DNA of 64,000 nt from Streptomyces finlayi (GCF_014216315.1 NZ_CP045702.1:4526001-4590000), one strand, 5' to 3'. Shown: positions 1 to 9,002, counted from the first letter of the stretch. Notes: generated by a model not told the origin, from the letters alone. Program-made: numbers and translations.

Positions 1-1479
1 CGCTCCGACGTCGCGCGGCCCGCCGCCGCGCCCGGCATCGGGCCCACGGTCACCCCGAACGTCACGCCGGGCCGGAGCGACGGCCCCGGGCGCCCCGCGG
101 CCCCCAGCTGGGCGGCCACACCGTCGGAGTTCGAGGCTCCCACTCCGGCGCTCGACGGCGCCGAGCGGACCCGGCAGCAGCCCTTGCCGCCCAAGCCGCC
201 GCTCGACCTGCTCGCCGAGCTCACGAACACGCCTCCGCCGGAGGAGACCCCGGTCCGTACCGCGGTCCGCCGGGTCAAGATCTGGACGCCGCTGCTCCTG
301 CTCGCGGTGATCATCTTTGCGATCGCGCAGATGGTGCGCCCGCTGCCGGCCCCCGAGCTCAGGCTGACGGCGGAGCCGACGTACACCTTCCGGGGCGACC
401 CGCTGAACCTCTCCTGGCCCGACCAGGGACAGTCGGCCGTGATGGTGGACGGCGTCGGTTCGATGGGCTCCGCTGGGGCGCAGAAGCCCGCGCCGATCGC
501 CAGCGTCGCGAAGGTCATGACGGCGTACGTCATCCTGCGCGAGCACCCGCTCAAGGGGGACGAGACCGGCGAGACGATCACGGTGGACCAGCGCGCGGAG
601 GACGAGTCCAAGCTGACGGAGGAGTCGACGGCCCCCCTGAAGAAGGGCCAGAAGCTCAGCCAGCGCGACCTGCTCCAGCTGATGATGATCCCGTCCGGCA
701 ACAACGCCGCCCGGCTGTTCGCCCGCTGGGACTCCCCGACGGAGGCGGAGTTCCTCGAGAAGATGAACGACGCGGCCAAGGACCTCGGGATGACCGAGAC
801 CACGTACACGGACCCCAGCGGGCTGAAGAAGTCCACCATCTCCACCCCGGCCGACCAGTTGAAGCTGGCCCAGGCGGTCATGAAGTACGACGTCTTCCGA
901 GAGATCGTGGACATGCCCGAGGTTGATATCGAGGGCATCGACATCAAGATCTACAACAACAACTCGCTCCTGCTGGAGCCCGGTGTGACCGGCATCAAGA
1001 CGGGTTCCTCCACCCCGGCCGGCGGCTGCCTGCTCTGGTCCGCGAACACGGTCGTGGACGGCAAGACGCACCGGATCTACGGAGTCGTCATGGGGCAGCA
1101 GGCAGGCACGGGCCAGTCGTACGACAGCCTCACGCTCTCGCTGACCAACGGGCTCAAGCTCATCAAGGACTCCCAGGAGGCCGTCACCTCCGCCACCGTC
1201 GTCAAGAAGGGTGACGTCGTCGGGTACGTGGACGACGGCTTCGGCCGCAGCACGCCCGTCGTCGCCACCAAGAACCTGAAGGCCGTCGGCTGGTCCGGAC
1301 TGGACGTCGAACTGTCCGTCACCGACAGCGGCAAGGCGATCTCGCACACGGCCCCGGCCGGTACGGAGGTCGGCATGGTGACCGTCGGCACCGGTGCCGG
1401 AAAGGTCAGCGCGCCCGTCGCTCTCCAGGGGAACCTGACTGGGCCCGCCTTCGGCGACAAACTGACGCGTATCGGCTGA
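1..1479 (+). CDS. D-alanyl-D-alanine carboxypeptidase (S11 family), 5' truncated by window edge
   Basis: The frame is open from base 1, so the true start lies outside the window. A proline-rich cytoplasmic stretch precedes one membrane helix (WTPLLLLAVIIFAIAQMV, near base 285-335) and an extracytoplasmic catalytic domain. The three penicillin-binding motifs of S11 DD-carboxypeptidases are present in order: SVAK at 502-513, SGN in PSGNNAARLF near 691-720, and KTG in GIKTGSS near 990. The family trims the terminal D-Ala of peptidoglycan stem peptides outside the membrane. A TTG at 184 is a possible but unnecessary internal start. The gene ends at TGA 1477-1479, followed by a strong hairpin. Identification is secure; the exact N-terminus is unknown. 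Confidence 0.93.
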   Translation, partial: RSDVARPAAAPGIGPTVTPNVTPGRSDGPGRPAAPSWAATPSEFEAPTPALDGAERTRQQPLPPKPPLDLLAELTNTPPPEETPVRTAVRRVKIWTPLLLLAVIIFAIAQMVRPLPAPELRLTAEPTYTFRGDPLNLSWPDQGQSAVMVDGVGSMGSAGAQKPAPIASVAKVMTAYVILREHPLKGDETGETITVDQRAEDESKLTEESTAPLKKGQKLSQRDLLQLMMIPSGNNAARLFARWDSPTEAEFLEKMNDAAKDLGMTETTYTDPSGLKKSTISTPADQLKLAQAVMKYDVFREIVDMPEVDIEGIDIKIYNNNSLLLEPGVTGIKTGSSTPAGGCLLWSANTVVDGKTHRIYGVVMGQQAGTGQSYDSLTLSLTNGLKLIKDSQEAVTSATVVKKGDVVGYVDDGFGRSTPVVATKNLKAVGWSGLDVELSVTDSGKAISHTAPAGTEVGMVTVGTGAGKVSAPVALQGNLTGPAFGDKLTRIG

Positions 1480-1503
1480 CTCGCTCGGCGAACAGGCGGG
1501 AGG

Positions 1504-1527
1504 GGAGGCGCCGCCATCGGCGCCTCC
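1504..1527 (+). terminator. Rho-independent-type terminator after DD-carboxypeptidase
   Basis: A perfect 10-bp inverted repeat (GGAGGCGCCG at 1504-1513, CGGCGCCTCC at 1518-1527) with a 4-nt loop lies 25 bp after the stop codon. No U-run follows, as is usual in Streptomyces. Confidence 0.7.
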
Positions 1528-1631
1528 TTCTCCCGCTGGGGCACGTGTTAGCGTCCCCAGGCAACTCAGGGCCCCGCAACGGCGTCTTCACGGGACGTAC
1601 GGGGCCGGCGGAGGACGGGGAGAGAGCTGTA

Positions 1632-3500
1632 GTGACCACCGCTGAGCCGAGACCCGGCCGTGCGAGGGACCACGGAACCGGAGCCACCGGTGCCGAGGCG
1701 GGTGGTACGGGCAACGGGACGACGCGAATAGCGCTGTCTGCCGCGCGTGTCCCCGGGCCGGTGGCCGCGCCGCCGCTCCCGAGCCGCCGGCAGCGCCTGC
1801 TCCGTCACCCCGTGACCCTGGCGACGGCCGCCGCCGCGGTCACACACGTCCTCTGGTTCTTCTTCTTCGCGAACAGTGGCGGCGACATCGCCGCGCAGGA
1901 CGCCTGGGCCGAGTTCGTGGGCCGTCATCCGGGGACCGCGTACAACCTCGCCTGGTACGGGGGGATGCACCCGGTCTCCTACAGCGTGGTGTCGCCCTAT
2001 CTGATGTCCGTCCTCGGCGTCCGTACGACGATGATGATCGTCGGCACGGTGTCGGCGGCGCTCACCGCACTGATCCTCGTGCGGGTACCGGCGGTCCGTA
2101 ACCCTCTCGCCTGCTCCCTCGCCGGAGCCTTCGCGTATCTGTGCAACGCCCTCTCGGGGCGGGTGACGTTCGGTCTCGGCATGATGTTCGCGCTGGGAGC
2201 GGTCGCCGCCGTCTTCTGCTGGCCGCACCGCTGGCGGTACAAGCGCTGGGCGAAGGCGGCCGTCGCCGCCCCCCTCGCCGGACTCGCGACCGCGGGCAGC
2301 CCGGTCGCCGGGCTGTTCCTCGGAGTGGTCGCCGCCGCCCTGTTCCTGAACAAGCGGCGCCCAGGCGCCTACGCACTCGGTCTCGCGCCGGTCGCCGTGG
2401 TGGCGCTGTCCTCATGGCTGTTCCCCTTCTCCGGTACGCAGCCGATGTCGCTCGGCACACTCTCGCTGCCGTTCCTCTTCTCGGTCCTCGTCTTCGTGCT
2501 CGTGCCGAAGGACTGGGCCTCGGTCCGCACCGCCGCCGCCGTGTACGGCGTGGGCACCCTGCTGACGTACGTGGTCGATTCGCAGATCGGCTCGAACGTG
2601 TCGCGCATGGCGATGCTGTTCGCCGGCGTCGTGCTGCTCGCCGCGCTGCCGTACACGGCGCCGCGCAGCCGCCGCTGGTACGCCCTGGTCCTGGCCTTCG
2701 CCGGGCTGAACTTCTGGATCGGCTACAAGGGCGTCGACGACATCGTCCGCACCGCTCCGGCCGCCTCCTGGACCCGGGAGCTCGCCCCGCTGGTCAACCA
2801 GCTCCAGCGGGTGGAGGCCGAGCGGGGCCGGGTGGAAGTGGTCCCGGCGAGCAGCCACCGGGAGGCGTCCGCGTTCCCGTCGTACGTCAATCTGGCCCGC
2901 GGCTGGAACCGGCAGGCCGATATGAAGCGCAACCCGATCTTCTACGACGACACGCTGAACACCGAGAACTACCGGCAGTGGCTGGACCGCTGGGCCGTGC
3001 ACTACGTCGTGCTGCCCGAGGGGGCGCCGGACGCCAGCGGAGCGGTGCAGGAAGCGGCGCTGGTCAAGACGGGCCTGCCGTATCTGACGGAGATCTGGGG
3101 CGACGCCAACTGGCGGCTCTACCGCGTCCTCGATCCGGTGCCGATGGCCGATCCGCCCGCGACCGTCGAGCGCGCCGGGGCCGACAAGCTGACCATCCGT
3201 GTGGAGGAGGCGGGCCGGGTACTGATCCGGATTCCGTACTCGCGCTGGCTGGCCGTCGTCGACGACGACGGCAACAGCGTGGAACGCCCGCAGGAGACCG
3301 AGGAGTCCAAGCGCCGTTCCGCGCAGGACGGGGACGCCGAGAAGTCCTACGAGAACCTGCACGGCTGTCTGATCAAGCTGGAGGAGGACCCGGACGGCGA
3401 CGAGTGGGTCGAACTGCTCGCGCCCCGGCCGGGCGTGTACCGGCTCGCCGCTCCCTACCAGTTCCCGCCGGGCACCCAGTGCCCCGAGGAACTGGGCTGA
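1632..3500 (+). CDS. Large multi-pass membrane protein, GT-C glycosyltransferase-like architecture
   Basis: Start chosen at GTG 1632 because GGGGAGAGAG precedes it at good spacing; an in-frame GTG at 1545 would add 29 poorly structured residues. The product is about 622 aa: a basic, Ala/Pro-rich N-terminus, a first helix followed by an extracellular loop containing GGDIAAQDAW, roughly ten more hydrophobic helices up to about residue 390, and a C-terminal soluble domain of about 230 aa. This layout (first loop with acidic residues, many helices, exported C-terminal domain) recalls GT-C lipid-linked-sugar glycosyltransferases, but I see no decisive family signature. Annotation pipelines often call such proteins integral membrane protein. 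Substrate unknown. Confidence 0.75.
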   Translation: MTTAEPRPGRARDHGTGATGAEAGGTGNGTTRIALSAARVPGPVAAPPLPSRRQRLLRHPVTLATAAAAVTHVLWFFFFANSGGDIAAQDAWAEFVGRHPGTAYNLAWYGGMHPVSYSVVSPYLMSVLGVRTTMMIVGTVSAALTALILVRVPAVRNPLACSLAGAFAYLCNALSGRVTFGLGMMFALGAVAAVFCWPHRWRYKRWAKAAVAAPLAGLATAGSPVAGLFLGVVAAALFLNKRRPGAYALGLAPVAVVALSSWLFPFSGTQPMSLGTLSLPFLFSVLVFVLVPKDWASVRTAAAVYGVGTLLTYVVDSQIGSNVSRMAMLFAGVVLLAALPYTAPRSRRWYALVLAFAGLNFWIGYKGVDDIVRTAPAASWTRELAPLVNQLQRVEAERGRVEVVPASSHREASAFPSYVNLARGWNRQADMKRNPIFYDDTLNTENYRQWLDRWAVHYVVLPEGAPDASGAVQEAALVKTGLPYLTEIWGDANWRLYRVLDPVPMADPPATVERAGADKLTIRVEEAGRVLIRIPYSRWLAVVDDDGNSVERPQETEESKRRSAQDGDAEKSYENLHGCLIKLEEDPDGDEWVELLAPRPGVYRLAAPYQFPPGTQCPEELG

Positions 3501-3608
3501 GCTTCGTCCGCCTCCCGGGGGTGACCCCGTCCGTGCGATGCGGATCGGACACGTACATCGTGCGCGATGTCTCCCTCCGGGCGGGCGCCCCTGGCAAGGT
3601 GTGCTGCC

Positions 3609-4568
3609 ATGAGGTGCCAACACTGCGGCGGTGACCGGCGGGGCACGTTGCCGGGGATGGTCTGTTCCGGCTGTGGCTCCGTGGCCCGTGCCGCGGCCGG
3701 GGACGGTTCGTGGATCGCGCGCGAGACGCTGACCGGCCGGATGTCCACCCTGCCGGGGCGGCGCAAGGCGCTGCTGGCGGCGGGGGCCGTGGTGGCGGCC
3801 GGCGGTCTGTTCACCGCCGTCTCGTTCCTCGCGTCGGCGGACCGGGGAGAACTCGGTGGAGGCCGGCCGGACGCGGCGGGCCGTGCCGACGCGCTGCCGG
3901 ATCCGGTCGGCGGAGCGCCGAGCCTGATCGGGCGGGGCACCGAGAGCCCGGAGACACCGCCCGATGCGTCGACGCCGCCGCCGGACGGGCCCCGTTACCG
4001 CTACACGGCGTGGGCGGGACCCGGCTGTCCACAGGGCTCGGGGGACTCGGCGGCTCCGGGGGGCTCGGGGGGCTCAGGGGACTCGGCGGGCTCGACCGGT
4101 GAGTACCGCGAACGCGGGCGCTTCGAGAACGGGCAGGCGGGCTGGTACACCGTCGGCTCCGGTGGTTTCACCGGTGGTTCGTGCGACGGGCGGTTCAGTG
4201 CCGTCCCGATGTCCGGCAGTCCCACCGAGGACCGGGGCGGCACCGCCATCTGGTCCTGGCACCTCGGCAAGGGCTTCCGGGAGTGCGCGCTCACCGTCTT
4301 CGTGCCGAGCAGCGGCCGGGACCGCGATGTGGCGGGCGACCCGACCTTCTACCGGGTGCTCTCCGACCCCGACGACACGGACTCCGCCTATACGGGCTTC
4401 GCCGTCCGTCAACCGGAGCACCGCGGCTCCCCGGTCGATGTGAGGAGCTTCCCGGTCAAGGGCGCCGTCTTCGCCGTGCAACTGATCGACCGGGGCCGCG
4501 ACTGGGGCGACGAGGAACTGGCCGGCGCGCATCACGCGGCCGCCCAGCTGAAGGTCTCCTGCCGCTGA
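3609..4568 (+). CDS. Zinc-ribbon, single-pass membrane protein of unknown function
   Basis: ATG at 3609 is preferred because the protein then begins directly with a zinc ribbon, MRCQHCGGD...CSGCG (CxxC-x15-CxxC). A short linker is followed by one helix (ALLAAGAVVAAGGLFTAVSF) and an extracytoplasmic part of about 230 aa containing a Gly/Ser/Asp low-complexity linker (near 4040-4100) and a globular region ending in KVSCR. Length about 319 aa. Zinc-ribbon plus helix plus exported domain is a common actinobacterial arrangement without a known activity. It lies 108 bp after the GT-C-like gene on the same strand and may be cotranscribed. Confidence 0.7.
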   Translation: MRCQHCGGDRRGTLPGMVCSGCGSVARAAAGDGSWIARETLTGRMSTLPGRRKALLAAGAVVAAGGLFTAVSFLASADRGELGGGRPDAAGRADALPDPVGGAPSLIGRGTESPETPPDASTPPPDGPRYRYTAWAGPGCPQGSGDSAAPGGSGGSGDSAGSTGEYRERGRFENGQAGWYTVGSGGFTGGSCDGRFSAVPMSGSPTEDRGGTAIWSWHLGKGFRECALTVFVPSSGRDRDVAGDPTFYRVLSDPDDTDSAYTGFAVRQPEHRGSPVDVRSFPVKGAVFAVQLIDRGRDWGDEELAGAHHAAAQLKVSCR

Positions 4569-4630
4569 GCGCGTCCTGCCGGGCCGGGTTTCCCGCTCCG
4601 GTGCCGGCGGTGACGCCCCCTGACGTGCGC

Positions 4631-4647
4631 ATTACCTCCCGGGTAAT
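4631..4647. promoter_or_regulatory. Small inverted repeat, candidate operator
   Basis: ATTACC at 4631-4636 and GGTAAT at 4642-4647 form a perfect 6-bp dyad with a 5-bp centre, 115 bp upstream of the gene at 4762. No regulator can be assigned. Confidence 0.3.
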
Positions 4648-4761
4648 CGACCCGTTCCGCGGTGAGCGGCATGGTGGTCGCACCGGGTTCCGAGGCGGCT
4701 TACCCCGTCTCGGGGCCCGGCCACCGACCAGCGTGCACATCCCCGACGGAGGCTGATTCCC

Positions 4762-5175
4762 ATGTCCGCGACCACCCTCTCCGGCCTGGCCCGCACCGCC
4801 GAGCCGCTCACCATGCTCCGCCGGTTCCTCGTCCTCGACGCCGTGGTCACCGGAGTCAACGGACTCGCCTATGTGGCCGCGTCCGGACCGCTGGGCCGCC
4901 TGCTGGGCGTCGATCCGACGCTGCTCCTCTGGCTCGGCGTCTTCCTCCTGGCGTTCGCGGCCGACGTCGGCTGGCTCGCCTCCCGGCGCGAGCCCTCCGC
5001 CTTCCTGACCCGTCTCGTGATCGACGTGAACGCCGTCTGGGTGGTGGCGAGCATCGCCGCACTCGCCCTCTGGCTGACGCCCACCACCGTCGGCGCCGTG
5101 TGGGGGCTCATGCAGGCCGCCACCGTGGGTGGGTTCGCGGCACTGCAGTTCGGTGCCCTGCGGCTCAGGCGCTGA
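4762..5175 (+). CDS. Small four-helix integral membrane protein, unknown function
   Basis: 137 aa starting MSATTLSGLARTAEPL, with GGAGG about 8 bp before the ATG. Four hydrophobic segments are evident (around residues 25-45, 52-68, 85-105 and 110-130), so it is a compact polytopic membrane protein. No catalytic motif is visible. The last codons overlap the 3' end of the convergent XRE regulator gene by 11 bp, so the two are transcribed toward each other. Homologous small hydrophobic proteins are common in Streptomyces without assigned roles. Confidence 0.75.
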   Translation: MSATTLSGLARTAEPLTMLRRFLVLDAVVTGVNGLAYVAASGPLGRLLGVDPTLLLWLGVFLLAFAADVGWLASRREPSAFLTRLVIDVNAVWVVASIAALALWLTPTTVGAVWGLMQAATVGGFAALQFGALRLRR

Positions 5176-5962
5176 GCGAGCGGAGGTACGCGGCGGTCTC
5201 CCGGTCAGCGGGCAGGAAGGTCTCGATGGCCAGCTCGGCCACCGTCACATCCATGGGTGTGTTGAACGTCGAGATCGACGAGATGAACGACAGCACCCGG
5301 CCGTCGTGCTCGATCCGCAGCGGCAGCGCGAAGTACGGGACCGGCTCGGCCGGCTCCACGCCCGCGTCCCGCACCGGATACGCCGACACCTCCTCGTACA
5401 GCTCGCGCAGCGCGTCGGAGCGGACCAGGGCGATCTGCCGTTCCATCTGGGCGAGGAGGTGACCACGCCACTCCCGCAGATTGCGGATCCTCGGCGCCAG
5501 GCCCTCCGGGTGGAGGGTCAGGCGCATCGCGTTGAGCGGGGGAGCGAGCAGCCGTTCCGGTACGCCCTCCAGGAGCATCGTCATGCCGTTGTTCGCGGCG
5601 ACCACGTCGTAGGTCGCGTCGACCACGAGCGCCGGGTACGGCTCGTACCCGGTGAGCAGCTGCAGGAGTCCGGTGCGCAATGTGTCCAGTGCCGGGTCGT
5701 CGAGCGGGGTCTCCGGATAGGTGGGGGCGTAACCCGCCGCCAGCAGGAGGGAGTTGCGCTCCCGCACCGGGATGTCCAGGTGCTCGGCCAGTCGCAGGAC
5801 CATGTCCTGGCTGGGGCGCGAGCGGCCCGTCTCGACGAAACTGATGTGCCGGGCCGAGGAGTCCGCGCGCAGCGCGAGTTCCAGTTGGCTGAGGCGGCGG
5901 CGCTCACGCCAGCCGCGCAGCAGGGGCCCTACTCCCGTACCCACCGCGACGGTTGTGGTCAT
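5165..5962 (-). CDS. XRE-family regulator with MmyB-like ligand-binding domain
   Basis: 265 aa. The N-terminal 75 residues hold a Cro/C1-type helix-turn-helix (LSQLELALRADSSARHISF, then ETGRSRPSQDMVLRLAEHL). The rest matches the MmyB-like PAS-type domain common in actinobacteria (LLTGYEPYPALVVDATYDVV, NNGMTMLL). It should be a cytoplasmic repressor or activator of a neighbouring metabolic gene. Its ATG overlaps by 4 bp (ATGA) the stop of a degenerate reading frame resembling the end of a PLP-dependent decarboxylase, so it was probably once translationally coupled to that gene. The present target is unknown. Confidence 0.88.
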   Translation of the reverse strand: MTTTVAVGTGVGPLLRGWRERRRLSQLELALRADSSARHISFVETGRSRPSQDMVLRLAEHLDIPVRERNSLLLAAGYAPTYPETPLDDPALDTLRTGLLQLLTGYEPYPALVVDATYDVVAANNGMTMLLEGVPERLLAPPLNAMRLTLHPEGLAPRIRNLREWRGHLLAQMERQIALVRSDALRELYEEVSAYPVRDAGVEPAEPVPYFALPLRIEHDGRVLSFISSISTFNTPMDVTVAELAIETFLPADRETAAYLRSLSA

Positions 5963-6150
5963 GCGGTCACCGTATCCGCGTATCCGGCCGTTTCCTGCTC
6001 CAGGAAGTGAAAGCCGGGCCGCGGGTGCATCAGGAAGTCGTGGTGCGAGATGTTCCAGGCGTACGCGCCCGCCAGGGCGAAGGCCACCCGGTCACCTGCT
6101 CGGAGCCCTGGGGCGGGAACGGAGCGGGACAGCACAGCGCCGGTTTCGTA
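5959..6150 (-). pseudogene. 3' remnant of a PLP-dependent decarboxylase-like gene
   Basis: On the minus strand about 63 codons read YETGAVLSRS, then GLRAGDRVAFALAGAYAWNI and SHHDFLMHPRPGFHFLE before a TGA. A C/Y-E-x-G/D segment, a GD-x-V-x-F strand and an AGAY turn are the usual order at the C-terminus of fold-III PLP decarboxylases of the ornithine/diaminopimelate type. No start or upstream domain exists; at about 6150 the sequence switches to unrelated channel-like coding on the other strand. Seen: the short reading frame and its ATGA overlap with the XRE gene. Inferred: a truncated decarboxylase. A search with the 63 residues would settle it. Confidence 0.5.
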
Positions 6151-6159
6151 GGGCTGCGC

Positions 6160-6534
6160 GGCCGACTGCTCCTCTCGGCGGCGTATGTGGTCCATTCCGC
6201 GAACGAAGCAGATTCGTTCTCGGAGACGTTGGGGCGCACTGACGCCTTGTACTTCACCGTCGTGGCGGCGGGTGGCACCCTGTTCTCCCACCTGCCAGGG
6301 CTGAGCCCGGTCGCGGGGTTCGTGATGGGTACCGGAGCGATGAGCGCCGCGATGCTGAGGCTTCCGCTGGTCTCCGTACCGCTCGCCACACTGCTGATCG
6401 GGACACAGGGGCTCACCGTCATGCCGCTGGTGATCGTCGCAGACGTGGTCTCGTAAGTCACGACGGCGAAGCTCACACCTCCGCCCGCCCCGGAGCCGGG
6501 GCAGGAACCGAAGTCGGGCCGGAAACAGCTGTGA
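6160..6534 (+). pseudogene. Fused relic: K+ channel fragment joined to ClC chloride-channel C-terminus, with nonsense codon
   Basis: In one plus frame, GRLLLSAAYVVHSAN and SETLGRTDALYFTV (6160-6261) look like the first helix and pre-filter region of a two-helix potassium channel. They run without a break into AAGGTLFSHLPGLSPVAGF, GAMSAAMLRLPL and VMPLVIVADVVS (6262-6453), typical of the C-terminal helices of ClC chloride channels. TAA at 6454-6456 stands where the family usually has Tyr (VVSYV), one base from TAC. Beyond it the same frame continues VTTAKLTPPPAPEPGQ to TGA at 6532-6534. The gene therefore looks like a deletion fusion of two channel genes later hit by a nonsense mutation. No start codon or ribosome site is evident. 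Confidence 0.6.
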
Positions 6535-6820
6535 GCTCGCCGGGCGTGCGGCGGCCAGGTTTGGTCCAAGTCGTCCGGAGCACCGTCCGGAGTTAGCTTT
6601 GTAGGTGGATGCGCCTATCTCGTTCGGCCGGGCCGCAACACCGTCGGTTGTGGCAGTGCCCCGGCCGGTTCCGCCGCCGACGTCAACGGCAGGACCCGCG
6701 AACCGGCGACCCCGCTGCCGTCGGTGCGAGCTTCGTCCCGAGCACCGAAACAGTCGATCCGTTCCTGACGGCCATGGCCAACACCCTGCGCGTAGGCCAC
6801 CACATCGTGGAGCGTCCACA

Positions 6821-8239
6821 ATGAACGACAACCATCTTTCCGGCGACGAGACACGGCACCTCACCCCGCGGGAGCGGGTCGCCCGCGGCAAGGCAGCACG
6901 CGCCGACGTACCCCGTTCCAGCCACGCCGAGTTCAGGCTCCCACCGAAGCGCACGGACCCGGTGAAGATCATCGAGAAGCAGTCCGCGACGCGAGTGCCG
7001 GAACTCGTGCCGATCCGCTACGGCAGGATGAGCGAGGCGCCGTTCCGCTTCTACCGCGGGGCCGCCGCCATCATGGCGGCCGACCTCGCGGAGACGCCGC
7101 GCAGCGGGTTCAGGGTGCAGTGCTGCGGCGACGCGCACATGCTGAACTTCCGGTTGCTCGCCTCTCCGGAGCGCCGCCTGATGTTCGACATCAACGACTT
7201 CGACGAGACGCTGCCCGGACCGTGGGAATGGGACGTCAAGCGGCTGTCGGCCAGCCTGGTCATCGCGGGCCGGGCGAACGGCTTCGGTTCCAAGGAGCGG
7301 GCGTCGGTGGTGCGGGCGGCCGTGCGGTCCTACCGCGAGCGCATGCGGAGCTACGCCGGACTGGGCAATCTCGACGTCTGGTACACCCGCTTCGACGCGG
7401 ACGAGTTGCAGGAGCAGTTCGCCCCGGTACTGAGCGCCGGGCAGCGGGATCGCTGGGAACGCACCCGGGAGCGGGCCCGTGCGCGCGGCACGCTGCAGGT
7501 CTTCGACAAGCTCACACACGTCATCGACGGAAGGCGCCAGATCGCTCCCGATCCGCCCCTGCTGGTACGGCTCCAGGATCTGCTGCCGGACACCGAACGC
7601 GGCAGGCTGGAACAGAAGATCAGTCGGATGATCGAGCGCTACGGGCAGACCCTGCAGACGGACCGCCGGTTCCTGCTGGAGAGCTTCCGCCTTGCCGACA
7701 TCGCCCGCAAGGTCGTCGGCGTGGGCAGTGTGGGAACCCGCTGCTGGATCATCCTCTTGCTCGGCAAGGACGACGAGGACCCCCTGTTCCTCCAGGCCAA
7801 GGAGGCCGACGAGTCGGTTCTGGCGCCTTACGCCGGAGACAGCGCGTTCAGCACGCAGGGCGAGCGCGTCGTCGCCGGCCAACGGCTCATGCAGGCCACC
7901 AGTGACATCTTCCTGGGCTGGGACCGCGTCCAGGGCCTCGACGGCAAGCGGCGGGACTTCTACGTACGCCAGCTGCGCGACTGGAAAGGTATCGCTGAGA
8001 CCGAGAGCATGTCGCCGAAGAGAATGGGCCTGTTCGGCCGACTGTGCGGAGCCACGCTCGCCCGCGCCCACGCCAGGTCCGGGGACCGGATCGGGATCGC
8101 CGCGTACCTGGGGGGCGGCGATGTCTTCGACCGTGCGCTGGCGACGTTCGCCGAGCTGTACGCGGACCAGAACGAGAAGGACCACCAGGCCCTTGTCGAT
8201 GCCGTCCAGGCCGGACGGGTCACGGCCGAAGCGGCCTGA
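6821..8239 (+). CDS. DUF2252 family protein
   Basis: 472 aa from ATG 6821 (GTGGAGCG upstream); an upstream in-frame ATG at 6605 would add 72 residues of uncharacteristic composition and is rejected. Conserved DUF2252 segments are obvious: KIIEKQSATRVPELVPIRYG, PFRFYRGAAAIMAADLA, CGDAHMLNFRLLASPER, FDINDFDETLPGPWEWDVKR and a C-terminal ARAHARSGD. The family has a kinase/phosphotransferase-like fold (GDxHxxN and DxNDFDE segments) and is widespread in actinobacteria, but no activity is established. Its ATG overlaps (ATGA) the stop of a short frame ending RVGHHIVERPQ, which may be a degraded upstream gene. It stands intact between pseudogene remnants. Confidence 0.92.
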   Translation: MNDNHLSGDETRHLTPRERVARGKAARADVPRSSHAEFRLPPKRTDPVKIIEKQSATRVPELVPIRYGRMSEAPFRFYRGAAAIMAADLAETPRSGFRVQCCGDAHMLNFRLLASPERRLMFDINDFDETLPGPWEWDVKRLSASLVIAGRANGFGSKERASVVRAAVRSYRERMRSYAGLGNLDVWYTRFDADELQEQFAPVLSAGQRDRWERTRERARARGTLQVFDKLTHVIDGRRQIAPDPPLLVRLQDLLPDTERGRLEQKISRMIERYGQTLQTDRRFLLESFRLADIARKVVGVGSVGTRCWIILLLGKDDEDPLFLQAKEADESVLAPYAGDSAFSTQGERVVAGQRLMQATSDIFLGWDRVQGLDGKRRDFYVRQLRDWKGIAETESMSPKRMGLFGRLCGATLARAHARSGDRIGIAAYLGGGDVFDRALATFAELYADQNEKDHQALVDAVQAGRVTAEAA

Positions 8240-8394
8240 CGGCTGCGACCGGCACGGGTTGCGCGCCTTTACCGGCGGGCCATGTGCATACGGATCTCGC
8301 TCTCTCGGGGTTGTTCGAAGATGACGTCTGCGGGTGCGTGGAGATCTCGTGTGCGTGTGCGTCGGGCGGGAGCACGTTCGAGGAAATCAAGGCC

Positions 8395-8570
8395 CTACCG
8401 CGTCGTGGAGGAGTGCCCCGCCTCTCCGCCCTCGGGCAGATGCGGTCTTCGTTCGGCGGCCTTTATGTGCCAGGCGCCATACCGCTTCGCGAGGACGACG
8501 GCTGACATTCCGTGCAGGAGGATGCTGAGGGCGACGGTGACCGTGATCACCCGGCCGAGGAGCTGAAGGC
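8395..8570 (-). pseudogene. C-terminal remnant of a CPA1-type cation/proton antiporter
   Basis: The minus strand reads LLGRVITVTVALSILLHGMS then AVVLAKRYGAWH, matching the last transmembrane helix and tail of Na+/H+ antiporters of the CPA1 family (pattern TVxLSxLLHGxSAxPLAxRYG). Upstream of about 8570 the frame loses membrane-protein character, and no earlier helix or start is present. It is best read as a 3' fragment left after a deletion. Similar tails occur at the ends of many Streptomyces antiporters. Confidence 0.5.
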
Positions 8571-8956
8571 CCGGCAGCGGGAGGCGCGGTGGCGCACCCC
8601 GCCATCCACCCGTGCGCCGACCGGGGGAACCGAAGGCGAGGTGGCGCTCACGTGGCATGCGGTCCCGCCCGGCGCGCAGCACCCTCTGCCTGAACTCTCA
8701 GCGATCATGAAACTCCGATCCCGGCATCGGTACGCCCATCAGGAAGGGAACGTGCGGGCCCGTTCATGATCAGACATCGGCACTTCCGCACCCGGCACCG
8801 ACGCGGCCCGCTCGACCTTCAACCTCGGGGCTGACCGGGATCAGCACAATGGGCAGGTGTTGATCGCTCCTGGGGGAAGGCGGCCGGACACAGGACTCGG
8901 GCGGCAGGTCGCCCCGCATGTGCGGACGGGGTAACCGGCCGGGAAACCGCGCGGCG

Positions 8957-9002
8957 GCTCCGCAACGGTGCGGGCCTTGAGCCGCCCGCCCCGTTGCGGA
9001 GC
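8957..9002 (-). terminator. Inverted repeat after the SHOCT/PLDc_N gene
   Basis: GCTCCGCAACGG (8957-8968) and its perfect complement CCGTTGCGGAGC (8991-9002) flank 22 bases, just beyond the stop of the leftward gene ending at 9015. This is consistent with a terminator. Confidence 0.55.

Noticed and set aside
6605..6820. Extended N-terminus of the DUF2252 protein, or a separate gene ending RVGHHIVERPQ
   Set aside because: The added residues have no DUF2252 similarity and the ATG at 6821 has its own ribosome site; the other short frame lacks a start and recognisable family.
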